From Palsa-504 sp963808315 (GTDB lineage: Bacteria > Actinomycetota > Actinomycetes > Streptosporangiales > Streptosporangiaceae): 64,000 nt of DNA. Below, piece by piece: positions 1-7,920 of the stretch (positions are counted from its first letter, which is position 1; the number at the start of each line of letters is the position of its first letter). The translations under genes were made by a program, and so were the position numbers. Location of the stretch: NCBI GenBank assembly GCA_963808315.1, contig CAWEFK010000036.1, positions 310,001-374,000 on the forward strand, read 5' to 3'. A model generated the notes under the pieces. It saw only the letters and a list, made by a program, of their open reading frames with translations, was not told where the DNA came from and did no database searches.

Positions 1-304
1 TCATTTCCCCGGCGGCCAGCGCGGCCAGGATCCGGGGGTGGGCGCGGGCCCGCCGGACCCAGGCGATGTGCCCGGCGGCGGTGCCCTTGGTGACCCGGGT
101 GCGGTGGATCAGCCAGGACCGGGGACTGTAGTCGCCGTCTTCGCAGCAGCCCTGGGCGGCGGTGAACGCGGCCAGCACCGAGGCCCGGGCGGCGGTCTCG
201 ACCGCGTCGGCCCGTTCCAGCCCGGCCAGGCACTCGGCCTGCTCGCTCGCGGGCATCTGGGTGGCATCCGCGGCGGCCAGGTAGCGCATCGCGGAGGTCA
301 GCAT
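1..304 (-). CDS. DUF222 / 13E12-repeat (HNH endonuclease-type) protein, partial
   Basis: The reading frame is open through the left edge, so only the N-terminal 101 residues are visible. They read MLTSAMRYLAAADA, then a helical stretch with AECLAGLERADAVETAARASV, then CEDGDYSPRSWL and VTKGTAAGHIAWV. This is the usual order of the DUF222 domain of mycobacterial 13E12-repeat proteins, which normally end in an HNH nuclease domain; that end lies outside the window. The ATG at 304 is chosen because an in-frame TGA lies about 60 nt upstream, before a (GCC)5 run. These proteins are multicopy in many actinobacteria and their function is not established. The family call rests on one domain only. Confidence 0.7.
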   Translation of the reverse strand, partial: MLTSAMRYLAAADATQMPASEQAECLAGLERADAVETAARASVLAAFTAAQGCCEDGDYSPRSWLIHRTRVTKGTAAGHIAWVRRARAHPRILAALAAGEM

Positions 305-631
305 CTCCAGCGCCTCACCCGTGCTGGCCGGCGGCGGCGGCGGCGGAGGTACTCACGCGGATGCTCACCTTCTTCCCGGATGCGACCGGACTGGCAACCC
401 TTCCGGATCTCTAGCTTTCTAGTTCGATTCTAGACGATAGCTAAGACATTTCCGGGCAACGAAACGACGAAAACGGGGCAGATTTTCGTTCGGTTTGGGC
501 CGGGGCGGGCGGCACGTTCCTGGCGGTGCGGATGCGGGCGGTGTGCTGTCCAGGGTGAGCAGGCAGACCTGGCCAGCCACAATCATCGAGCTGTAGCCCG
601 CGCTGATCGGAACGGTCCTTGGTACCTGTCC
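305..631. other. intergenic region with CTAG cluster
   Basis: I see no convincing gene in these 327 bases. Three CTAG tetranucleotides fall at 411-414, 419-422 and 430-433. CTAG is normally rare in such GC-rich DNA. On the minus strand this stretch contains TAGAAT, a possible -10 element for the DUF222 gene. The rest is ordinary GC-rich sequence between that gene and the 3' end of the isochorismate synthase. Confidence 0.4.
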
Positions 632-1455
632 TCAGCCTTCTAGCGCGTCGCGCATGGGCTGGAACTTCACCAGGGTCTCCGCTAGCTCGGCGGCCGGATC
701 CGAGCCGGCCACGATGCCGCAGCCGGCGAACAAGCGAGCCGTGCGGCCGGAGAGCTGCGCGCAGCGCAGCGCGATGCCCCACTCGCCGTTCCCGTCGGCG
801 TCCATCCAGCCGACGGGCCCGGCGTAGCGCTCCCTATCCATCTGCTCGAGCTCGCGGATCAGTTCCAGGGCGGCACCGCTCGGCGTACCGCAGACCGCGG
901 CGGGCGGGTGCACGGCCGCGGCCAGCGCGAGGGCCGATTTCGGCGTTCCGGTGTCCGCCAGCGTCCCGCGTACCTGGGTACCCAGGTGCTGCAAGTTCGG
1001 CAGCTTCAGCAGAGCGGGCCGGGCCTCGACATCGAGGGTGTCGCACAGCGGCCGGAGCGCGTCGCGAATCGATGCCACCGCGTACGCGTGCTCTTCGGTG
1101 TTCTTCGCCGAGGCCAGTAGCTGCGAGCCCAGCGCTTCGTCCTGCACCGGATCGGCGCCGCGCGGTGCCGTGCCGCCGAGCACCAGCGCGCTCACCTGGC
1201 GGCCGGCCCGCCGGACCAGCAGTTCCGGGGTCGCGCCGACCAGTCCGTCACAGGCGAAGGTGAAGCAGTCGGGGTAGCGTTCGGCAAGCCGCTCCAGCAC
1301 GACCCGCGCGTCGATCGGCTCGGCGGCGGTCGCGAACAGGTCCCGTGCGAGCACCACCTTGCGCAGCCCGCCCGCCCTGATCGCCGTCACCGCTTCGGCC
1401 ACCGCCTTCTCCCAGGCCGCCCCGGGCAGGCTACCCTCCCGCCACTCAAGCCCCC

Positions 1456-1530
1456 CCCTCCCGCAGTCCCCCCTCCCGCAGTCCCCCCTCCCGCAGTCCC
1501 CCCTCCCGCAGTCCCCCCTCCCGCAGTCCC
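1456..1530. repeat. 15-bp tandem repeat, five units
   Basis: The motif CCGCAGT recurs exactly every 15 bases at 1461, 1476, 1491, 1506 and 1521 within units of the form CCCCCTCCCGCAGTC. A 15-bp period keeps frame, and in one minus-strand frame it encodes repeated Gly-Leu-Arg-Glu-Gly. It sits inside menF directly beside the palindromic element. Confidence 0.9.
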
Positions 1531-1620
1531 CGGAGCGCCCCCCCAAGGGGGGCCCAGGGGGGTACGGGGGGGCGGGCAGCCCCCCCGTGATCAGGGGGGG
1601 TCTGGGGGGGATCGTCCCCC
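1528..1620. repeat. dispersed G/C palindromic element, copy A
   Basis: A string of C7/G6/G7 runs surrounds a 25-nt core at 1564-1588. The core has 10-bp perfect arms (ACGGGGGGGC and its complement) and a GGGCA loop. The core recurs at 23615-23638 and 54435-54459. Copies A and B also share the flanking C-run/G-run blocks on both sides. This copy interrupts the linker between the two halves of menF. Confidence 0.85.
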
Positions 1621-1657
1621 CGGTCAACAGAGTCCCCCCGGTCAACAGAGTCCCCCC
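1614..1657. repeat. 18-bp tandem repeat
   Basis: Two perfect copies of GTCCCCCCGGTCAACAGA (1614-1631 and 1632-1649) are followed by a partial third copy. They abut palindromic element copy A inside menF. Confidence 0.85.
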
Positions 1658-2082
1658 GAGAACACACAGTTACCCAGGCGCGGCCGTGGCCATCCCGGCC
1701 GAGTACGGTGCGCGGGACGATCAGCACCGACCCGTCCGATGACGCGTCGAAGGTGAAACTGCCGAACGCGACCAGCCCGGAACCGCGCACCCGGACCCGG
1801 TCGTCGACATCAGCGGTGTCGAAGACCGAGCGGAGCCATTTCTCTCCGGCGGTGAACCTGTCCTCCCCAGCGGGGAGCGTCACCCTGACCGCCTCGCCCC
1901 AGCCGACCAGCCCGGCACCGTGATGTACCCAGGCCAAGGCGCCTGGCTGAGGGAGTTGTCCGAGAAGATCCCCTGGGTCGGGGACACTCACGCTTCGAAC
2001 GCTGAGCCGCCCAGTCTCCTGGCGGCTCAGCACCTGCACGCTGCCGACCCTGTCACCTGATCACCCGCCACGAACCCACATT

Positions 2083-4326
2083 CTAAGTGCCGTTCGTAAC
2101 CGAACTGCTTTCCGGGTTCGCTAGTGCGCTCGGCCACCAGACGTGCCGACCGATATCCAAGGTCAGAGCGGTCACGAGCACCGACCTGACCACAATCGTG
2201 TCAAGCAGCACACCGAGCGCGACCGCCACCCCGATCTCGGTAAATTCCACCAACGGCAGCGTGCCAAGCATGGCGAACGTACCCGCGAGCACCAGCCCCG
2301 CCGAGGTGATGACACCGCCCGTGGCGGCCAGGCCCGCTACCGCGCCGCGGCGTGTTCCGAGCCGGGCCGATTCCTCGCGTACGCGGGTCATCAGGAAGAT
2401 GTTGTAGTCGATACCCAGAGCCACCAGGAAGACGAAGACGAACAGCGGCACCGAGGTATCGGCCCCGGCGAACCCGAACAGGTGCTTGAAGACCAGCGAC
2501 GACAACCCAAGCGCCGCGCCGAACGACAACACGACGGTGGCGATGAGGATGAGCGGGGCCACGACGGCGCGCAGCAGCAGCCCCAAGATGATGAGCACCA
2601 CCCCGAGGATCAGCGGGATGAGCAGGTCCCGGTCATGAGCCGCGGCGCTTTCCACGTCCATATTGATGGCCGTCCCGCCGCCCACTTTGGCGTCGGCGCC
2701 GGGAATGGCCCGCACCGCCGTCCGGATCCGGTCCACCAGCGTGTACGCGGCGGGACTGTCCGGCGGCATGGTCATGGTGGCCTGCAGGAACGACAGGCCG
2801 TCCTTGGTCACCGCCGGGCTCACGGCGGCGATGCCCGGCGTATCCGCGAGCGCGGTCTCGACCGTTCCCGCGTGGGCGGACGTGGCGATGACATCGACGG
2901 GCTCACCGGAACCGGCGGGGAAATGCCTGGCCAGCACCTGCTGCGCGGTGATCGAGGGCTGGGTCCCGCGGAACGCTTCGGCCGTGGTCAAGGTGCCGAA
3001 CTTGAATCCGATCATGCCGGCCGCGCTGGCGGCGAGCAGGATCGCGGTTACCAGCCAGACGGTCCGCGGCCGGCGGCCGATGGCCTGCCCGACGCGGGAC
3101 CATAGGCCTTGGGTGGTCGGCTCGGTCGAGCCGTAGCCTGGTCTGGCCGGCCAGAAGATCCACCGGCCGAATACCACGAGCAGCGCGGGGAGCAGGGTAA
3201 TCATGGCGATCAGGCCTACGCCGATCCCGACCGCGGCGACCGGGCCCAGCCCGGAGATGTCGTTGGATTCGGCCGCAAGCAGGCACAGCATGCCCGCTAC
3301 GACGGTCAGGCCGCTGGCGATGATGGCCGGGCCGGCCCGGCGCAAGGCCACGGCCATGGCCTCATGCCGGTCGGCGTGCCTGCGCAGCTCTTCCCGGTAC
3401 CTGGCGATCAGCAGCAAGGCGTAATCGGTGCTGGCCCCGATCACCAGCACGACCAGGATGCCCTCGCTCTGCCCGTTGACGGTCAGGTTCGCGTGCTGGG
3501 TCAGCAGGTAGATGACGCCTTCGGCCACGGTCAGCGCCACGCCGGCCGACATGATGGGCAGCAGCCACAGCACCGGACTCCGGTAGGTCAGCAGCAGCAA
3601 GACGATGACCACGGCCAAGGTGGCGTACAGCAGGGTTGAGTCGATGCCCTTGAAGATCTTGAGTTCGTCGGCCGCGCTGGCGGCCGGGCCGCCGACGTAC
3701 ACGCTCAGCCCCGCGGCGTTCCTGGTCGCGGCCGACTTCAGGTTCGCCACGAAACCGCTCAGGTCACTGTTGTAGCCGAGATCGGCACCGATGACGGTCT
3801 CGATCGCCTGGTGGTCGCGGGACACCACCGGCCGGGCTACCCGCCCGTCCACGGCGGGCAGCGCGGCGAAGGACCGCGCGTCAGCGTCCGCCTTCCGCAG
3901 GTCGGCCGCCGTCACCCCGCCGGCCCGGACGTAGACCACGAGAGCGGGGTTGAGATTCTGCGACTGGAAGAGGTCCTGCTCGTTCAGTTCCTGGGTGGAC
4001 TCGGCTGACGACGGCAGGTACGCCGACGAGTCGTTCTTCTCCGCACCCTGGAGCTTGCCCGCGAACGACCCCAGGGCCGCGATCACCACGACCCAGAACA
4101 CGACAATCAGGTACTTGGATCGCCGGCCGCAGATTATCGCGATCAGCCTGGTCATGCCGCCCGGCCGCGCCTGAGCCTGCGGCGATCCCGCGTTGCGAAA
4201 AGTCCCCGGCTGGGTGTCCGGCCGGTGTGCCGTGCTGGCCTGGGCGATCCCGGTGTTCCCGTCAGCAGGAACACCGGGATCGCTGACCGGCGTGTTACGG
4301 GGCGCCCCCGTGGAGCCGCGTGCCAC
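2083..4326 (-). CDS. MMPL family (RND-type) transporter
   Basis: This inner-membrane exporter of the MmpL/HAE3 class is 747 residues from the chosen start. A first transmembrane helix (YLIVVFWVVVIAALGSF) is followed by a large extracytoplasmic domain (AYLPSSAESTQELNEQ onward). Next come helices with the GASTDYALLLIARYREEL signature, a second soluble domain, and a repeat of the helical bundle with LGIDYNIFLMTRVREE. The GTG at 4326 is preferred because GAGGAG lies 6 nt upstream; an upstream in-frame ATG at 4434 lacks a ribosome site. Members export lipids or drugs; the substrate here is unknown. It is monocistronic, with an AT-rich upstream region at 4327-4474. Confidence 0.9.
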   Translation of the reverse strand: MARGSTGAPRNTPVSDPGVPADGNTGIAQASTAHRPDTQPGTFRNAGSPQAQARPGGMTRLIAIICGRRSKYLIVVFWVVVIAALGSFAGKLQGAEKNDSSAYLPSSAESTQELNEQDLFQSQNLNPALVVYVRAGGVTAADLRKADADARSFAALPAVDGRVARPVVSRDHQAIETVIGADLGYNSDLSGFVANLKSAATRNAAGLSVYVGGPAASAADELKIFKGIDSTLLYATLAVVIVLLLLTYRSPVLWLLPIMSAGVALTVAEGVIYLLTQHANLTVNGQSEGILVVLVIGASTDYALLLIARYREELRRHADRHEAMAVALRRAGPAIIASGLTVVAGMLCLLAAESNDISGLGPVAAVGIGVGLIAMITLLPALLVVFGRWIFWPARPGYGSTEPTTQGLWSRVGQAIGRRPRTVWLVTAILLAASAAGMIGFKFGTLTTAEAFRGTQPSITAQQVLARHFPAGSGEPVDVIATSAHAGTVETALADTPGIAAVSPAVTKDGLSFLQATMTMPPDSPAAYTLVDRIRTAVRAIPGADAKVGGGTAINMDVESAAAHDRDLLIPLILGVVLIILGLLLRAVVAPLILIATVVLSFGAALGLSSLVFKHLFGFAGADTSVPLFVFVFLVALGIDYNIFLMTRVREESARLGTRRGAVAGLAATGGVITSAGLVLAGTFAMLGTLPLVEFTEIGVAVALGVLLDTIVVRSVLVTALTLDIGRHVWWPSALANPESSSVTNGT

Positions 4327-4474
4327 GTCGTCCTCCTCATAATCAAAGGGTTGAATAAACTGCTCGGGAATACGATGTATCGCATCATGTCGAGCTGTCA
4401 AGTTATATCGCGAATATGCGGCCAAGCAAGGCACGCTGGGGGAGGAGCCGCCCGCGTCTGCGGCGGGGGATGCT

Positions 4475-6451
4475 TTAGAGCAGGGTGAGTTGCTCCGGCA
4501 GCGCGGGAGACGGCCTGCCGGCGGGCGGGATCTCGATACCTCCGCCGATCCCGGCCGTAGCCACGAGTTCGCCCGCCCCGAACAGCTCGGCTGCGGGCGT
4601 GGCCGGGTCGCCCGCGGCGGGCCCGCGTGGCGGGCGCAGGGTGCCGTGGCCGAAGCCAGGGCGAGGCCGCCCGATGCCGTGCTTGGCTGCGAGCTCGCGG
4701 ACCTGGCCGGCGATCCTGGCCTGGTAGGCCTTGGGAGCGTAGGCGCCCCGGCCGTACAGTTCCAGGTACTTGTCCACCAGTTCGGGATGCTCGGCCCGCA
4801 GCCAGCCGAGGAACCAGTCTCGGGTGCCCGGCCGCAGGTGCAGCACGATCGGCATGACGTGCGTGGCGCCGGCCGCCGCGATCTGGCTGACGGCCGCGTC
4901 GAGCTGGGCGGGGGAGTCGGAAAGGAATGGCACCACCGGGCCCATGAGCACCCCGCAGCCGAGCCCGCGTTCGTTCAGCGCGGCGCATGCCTCCAGCCGC
5001 CGTTCGGGTGCCGGGGTGCCCGGCTCGACAGATCGCCATAGATCTTTATCGACAAATCCGACCGAGACGTTCAGGCCCACGTCGGTGACCTCCGCCGCCT
5101 CGGCCAGCAGTTCGATGTCGCGCAGGATCAGGGTGCCCTTGGTCAAGATGGAGAACGGGTTGGCGGCATCCTTGAGCGCGCCGATGATGCCGGGCATCAG
5201 CTGGTACCGGCCCTCCGCCCGCTGGTAGCAGTCCACGTTCGTGCCCATCGCGATGTGCTCGCCCGGCCAGCCCCGGGAGGCCATCTTCTTGCGTACCAGC
5301 TCGGGGGCGTTGACCTTCACCACCACCTTGGTGTTGAAGTCCGCCCCCGCGTCCAGGTCCAGGTAGGTGTGCGTATTGCGAGCGAAGCAGTTATGGCTGA
5401 CCACCCCGTTGGCGATGAAATCGCCGGTACCTGTGGTGATGTCGTACATCGGCATGTCCAGCCCGAGCGACTCGATCGACGTCACGCGGAGCCTGGCGTC
5501 GCTCTTGATCGCCACGTCGTCGATCGAGCGCTTCCGCGTGATAGCCGGATCGACCGCGTGGAAGAACCTCAGCGCCTCCCTGAGCCCGCCACGGACCCGG
5601 ATGACCACTAGCCCGTTGGGCTGATTCGTTGGCTCAAGCACGGCATCGAAGCCGAGCAGCCGGAGCGAGGTGACCGTCCAGCTGATGATGTCCGGATTGG
5701 TGTTGGAGATCCGCAGGATGCCCCGGCTGCAACTGCCCTCGGCGTCGAAGATGCCGGCCAGGAACCCCTTGCGCCAGTCCGGGGACGGATCATCCGGCCA
5801 GCCGATGGTTCCGTCTCCGCGGATCGTGCCGCACAGGTAGCCGAGCTGGTAGGCATCGGTCTTCTTCGGCGGCTCCGCGAACCCGCCGACTCCCATCAGC
5901 TGGTTGCTGACGGTCAGGTGCGGACGGTGCGCCGGGCCATGCTCGGTTCCGGTGACATGTTTCCAGCCACGCTCGGTCAGGAAGCGATGATCGCCGCTGC
6001 AGATCAGCCGAGTGCCGTCTGCCAGGATGACCCGGTAGCCGGGCTTGACCGTGGACCAGTGGGCCAGCACCGTGGTGGTCGTGTAGTGGCGGTAGTGCCC
6101 GTGCTGAGCCGTTCCGTAGATCTTGTCTCCGGTGCGCACGTCGGCCAGCGGCTTCGTGCTGGCGTCCGCCATCAGGATGGGTGTCTCACCCGACATGCAG
6201 TACGCGCACGCATGCTGGCAGCCCCGGTAGGGGTTGATGGTCCACCGGAACGGCATCCGGGATGCCTCGGGCACACGGTTGACGACGGACTTGGCTTGCA
6301 CCTCGAAAAAGGTCATGCCGCGGAAGCCTGGGGTGTCGAACGTCCGGGTCACGGCGCCCCGTTCGATGAGCGGGAGCACCCGCCCGGTGGGGGTGTCGCC
6401 TTCCCGCTCGGCCGGCGAGGTGTCGTCCAGCCGCAGATTGTCCCAGCGCAT
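4475..6451 (-). CDS. intein-containing Rv2578c family radical SAM protein
   Basis: The extein is a radical SAM protein of the Rv2578c / spore-lyase-like family: MRWDNLRLDD start, YRGCQHACAY before the intein, FARNTHTYLDLDAG after it, then TKVVVKVN, GTNVDCYQRAE and LTKGTLILRD. The precursor is 658 residues and the spliced product about 388. The ATG at 6451 matches the family start MRW; an upstream TTG adds 14 poorly supported residues. Cys78 and Cys82 lie before the intein. The third cluster cysteine is supplied by the +1 residue after splicing, so the [4Fe-4S] CxxxCxxC site exists only in the spliced protein. The reaction catalysed is not known. The neighbouring genes do not suggest a pathway. 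Confidence 0.92.
   Translation of the reverse strand: MRWDNLRLDDTSPAEREGDTPTGRVLPLIERGAVTRTFDTPGFRGMTFFEVQAKSVVNRVPEASRMPFRWTINPYRGCQHACAYCMSGETPILMADASTKPLADVRTGDKIYGTAQHGHYRHYTTTTVLAHWSTVKPGYRVILADGTRLICSGDHRFLTERGWKHVTGTEHGPAHRPHLTVSNQLMGVGGFAEPPKKTDAYQLGYLCGTIRGDGTIGWPDDPSPDWRKGFLAGIFDAEGSCSRGILRISNTNPDIISWTVTSLRLLGFDAVLEPTNQPNGLVVIRVRGGLREALRFFHAVDPAITRKRSIDDVAIKSDARLRVTSIESLGLDMPMYDITTGTGDFIANGVVSHNCFARNTHTYLDLDAGADFNTKVVVKVNAPELVRKKMASRGWPGEHIAMGTNVDCYQRAEGRYQLMPGIIGALKDAANPFSILTKGTLILRDIELLAEAAEVTDVGLNVSVGFVDKDLWRSVEPGTPAPERRLEACAALNERGLGCGVLMGPVVPFLSDSPAQLDAAVSQIAAAGATHVMPIVLHLRPGTRDWFLGWLRAEHPELVDKYLELYGRGAYAPKAYQARIAGQVRELAAKHGIGRPRPGFGHGTLRPPRGPAAGDPATPAAELFGAGELVATAGIGGGIEIPPAGRPSPALPEQLTLL
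5390..6199 (-). other. intein (270 residues) with shortened LAGLIDADG region
   Basis: The intein starts at Cys (CMSGETPILMAD) and ends at GVVSHN, followed by Cys+1. The splicing blocks are visible: the N-terminal A block, the B block SGDHRFLT, the F block MYDITTGTGDF and the terminal HN. Two LAGLIDADG-like motifs are present, YLCGTIRGDGTIG and FLAGIFDAEGS, but only about 12 residues lie between them. Family relatives, as I remember them, carry a longer spacer there. This suggests an internal deletion that inactivates the homing endonuclease but leaves the splicing domain whole. Confidence 0.9.
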
Positions 6452-6677
6452 GGACAATACAGTAGAACGGCTTTTCGATCGATGCAAGCTCAACGCGGTT
6501 GCCGTCGCCGTAAGTATTTAACCGGCATTCTGTGCTAGTCACGGGACCCGGCCTAGCCCGCAGGCCCGGACCGCGCTAAAAAACAGGAAAAGTGCCAGCC
6601 CGAACGATTGGATAAAGGCCGGTTCCTGAGGGATAGTGAGAGAGTACTCACCCAGGGCACGATGCGGAGGTGGCCGT
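6452..6677. promoter_or_regulatory. divergent intergenic region (radical SAM / DUF3040)
   Basis: These 226 bases separate two divergent starts. An inverted repeat GTGAG-N6-CTCAC lies at about 6637-6652, some 25 bases before the DUF3040 gene, and GGAGG precedes its ATG. No gene is evident. Confidence 0.4.
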
Positions 6678-7103
6678 ATGGCGCTGTCGATGGACGAGCA
6701 GCGGGTGCTCGCCGAGATCGAGCGGCGACTCGCTGCCGATGATCCTGGCCTCGCTACCTGTCTGACGTCGTTCCGGCGCCCTGGTCCCGCCACCGTGCTC
6801 CGCTCGCCCCGGGCGCGCATCATCGGTTCGCTGTTCACGGTCCTGCTCGTCACGATGGTCTCGCTCATGGTCTACGCGATGATCCCGTTCCGAACGCACA
6901 GCGCCCGCACGGCCGACAGCCCCCGGCTCGTCCGCCCACGCGAGCGCCACCTTGGTCCTCGCATTCGCCCGGCCAGCCCACCACCCCTTCGGCCGGGGCA
7001 GAACGCCGCCCCGGGCAACGCGCAGGCCACCAGGAACCAGGCCGCCGACCAGGTCGCTCCGGCTGCGGATCAGACCCTAGCCAGACACGGACCCGGCGGC
7101 TAA
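6678..7103 (+). CDS. DUF3040 domain-containing small membrane protein
   Basis: This 141-residue protein opens with MALSMDEQRVLAEIERRL, the signature of the actinobacterial DUF3040 family. One transmembrane helix follows at residues 47-70 (IIGSLFTVLLVTMVSLMV), then a Pro/Arg/Gln-rich tail. The ATG at 6678 has GGAGG 7 nt upstream, so the longer upstream frame is not used. Its 3' end overlaps the convergent gene at 7077-7604 by 27 bases. Family members are widespread and uncharacterised; related genes often sit near cell-envelope loci, but nothing here assigns a role. Confidence 0.85.
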   Translation: MALSMDEQRVLAEIERRLAADDPGLATCLTSFRRPGPATVLRSPRARIIGSLFTVLLVTMVSLMVYAMIPFRTHSARTADSPRLVRPRERHLGPRIRPASPPPLRPGQNAAPGNAQATRNQAADQVAPAADQTLARHGPGG

Positions 7104-7604
7104 GGACTCCCGCCACAACTGGACGAGATAACGTTCCAGGCCTTCGAGTGTCTTCTTCTCCTGCTGGAATTCGTCGCTGAGCGGATTGCGATGCCGGTCG
7201 AACAGTTCGGCGTAGCGCCGGGTCACCTGGTCGCGGTTCCCGGCGTAGACGCGCACCGAGTAGTCGCCCACCCCGCCGCCGAGCCGGAGTCCGTGAACCG
7301 CCGTTCCGGCCAGGCCCATGTTGATGCTCAGCTGCCCGCGCAGGTAAACGGATGCCTTGGCCTCTTCGTCCCAGGCATCACCGCATGGCGGCGGGGCCGC
7401 GTCCCACTCCTCGAGGACCAGCCGGACGTCGATGTCCTCCTGCAGGCTGCCGACCCACAACTGCTCCCGGTTGGTGCTGATCAAGGCACCGACGGGAGGC
7501 AGCGGACCGCCCGGCGCGTCCGGGTCGACGGACGGGTCGTGGATCCGGAACATTCTCCGTTCCGGAGTAACCGGAATGACCAGCTGTAGCAGCCTGCGGC
7601 TCAT
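7077..7604 (-). CDS. hypothetical protein, 175 aa
   Basis: I do not recognise this family. The protein is soluble: MSRRLLQLVIPVTPERRMFRIHDP, a central IDVRLVLEEWDAAPP region, then a Gly-rich GLRLGGGVGDYSVRVYAGNRD stretch and a helical C-terminus (QQEKKTLEGLERYLVQLW). There is no signal peptide or membrane segment. The internal ATG encoding MSRRLL is preferred over the GTG-like start six codons upstream. It overlaps the convergent DUF3040 gene by 27 bases. Codon use is typical of a real gene. Confidence 0.6.
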   Translation of the reverse strand: MSRRLLQLVIPVTPERRMFRIHDPSVDPDAPGGPLPPVGALISTNREQLWVGSLQEDIDVRLVLEEWDAAPPPCGDAWDEEAKASVYLRGQLSINMGLAGTAVHGLRLGGGVGDYSVRVYAGNRDQVTRRYAELFDRHRNPLSDEFQQEKKTLEGLERYLVQLWRESLAAGSVSG

Positions 7605-7721
7605 GTCTCCCCCCCTCGGCACGGTAGATACCTCGGATATCAGTCCGCTCTTTCAGCAAATCTAGACCGCATGCGCACATCATGCAGGCTAAAACGATGC
7701 GGAAATGCTAAAAGTGACCAC

Positions 7722-7749
7722 TTGACTACTGCGCGCATCGGAGTAGCGT
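7722..7749 (+). promoter_or_regulatory. promoter for small ORF / MFS gene
   Basis: TTGACT at 7722-7727 and TAGCGT at 7744-7749 are separated by 16 bases, a good housekeeping-type promoter. The -10 ends 10 bases before the ATG at 7760, so the transcript would be leaderless or nearly so for the small ORF. The region just upstream is AT-rich (AAATGCTAAAA). Confidence 0.6.
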
Positions 7750-7759
7750 CATATCTGTT

Positions 7760-7873
7760 ATGAACCTTGTGTCCGACATTGAGCTGCCGCCGGGGATCGA
7801 CAAGCTCCCGGGCATCTGGTCAGGTTCATCGCAGCTGAACCCGAACCGTGGCTCCGAGCCGTACGTGACATAA
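7760..7873 (+). CDS. small ORF, 37 aa, candidate leader peptide of the MFS gene
   Basis: This short frame encodes a peptide beginning MNLVSDIELPPGIDKLPG, then IWSGSSQLNPNRG, and ending SEPYVT. It starts about 10 bases after a strong promoter -10 and stops 47 bases before the MFS start. A perfect 7-bp hairpin lies between the two. The placement is that of a translated leader controlling a downstream efflux gene. I know no family for it. It could instead be a small secreted or modified peptide. Confidence 0.5.
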   Translation: MNLVSDIELPPGIDKLPGIWSGSSQLNPNRGSEPYVT

Positions 7874-7880
7874 GTAGCCG

Positions 7881-7901
7881 GTACTCGTCCGCGGCGAGTA
7901 C
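7881..7901 (+). promoter_or_regulatory. perfect inverted repeat before MFS ribosome site
   Basis: GTACTCG (7881-7887) and CGAGTAC (7895-7901) flank a 7-base GC-rich loop. The hairpin ends a few bases before the GAGGGG ribosome site of the MFS gene. It could be an attenuator stem or a repressor operator. Confidence 0.6.
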
Positions 7902-7920
7902 GACCCGAGGGGTTTGCGAC

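Larger units (their letters stand above)
632..2039 (-). pseudogene. menF: isochorismate synthase (frameshifted, carries repeat element)
   Basis: Isochorismate synthase converts chorismate to isochorismate for menaquinone or siderophore synthesis. The N-terminal part (2039 to about 1680, GTG start) reads ALAWVHHGAGLVGWGEA and ends in AWVTVC. The C-terminal part (about 1439 to 632) has GSLPGAAWEKAVAEAV, KVVLARDL, PELLVRR, the HPPAAVCGTP motif and a GCGIVAGSDP ending, the chorismate-binding domain. The two halves are in frames one base apart. They are separated by about 200 bases of G/C-homopolymer element and tandem repeats that replace the normal short linker. A one-base change in any of several C runs would restore a single frame of roughly 470 codons. 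Siderophore versus menaquinone use cannot be told from here. Confidence 0.85.

Noticed and set aside
38..433. Plus-strand ORF at the left edge
   Set aside because: Gly/Pro-rich shadow of the DUF222 gene on the other strand.
1456..1657. Repeats in menF as a CRISPR array
   Set aside because: Units are 15 and 18 bp, directly tandem and without spacers.
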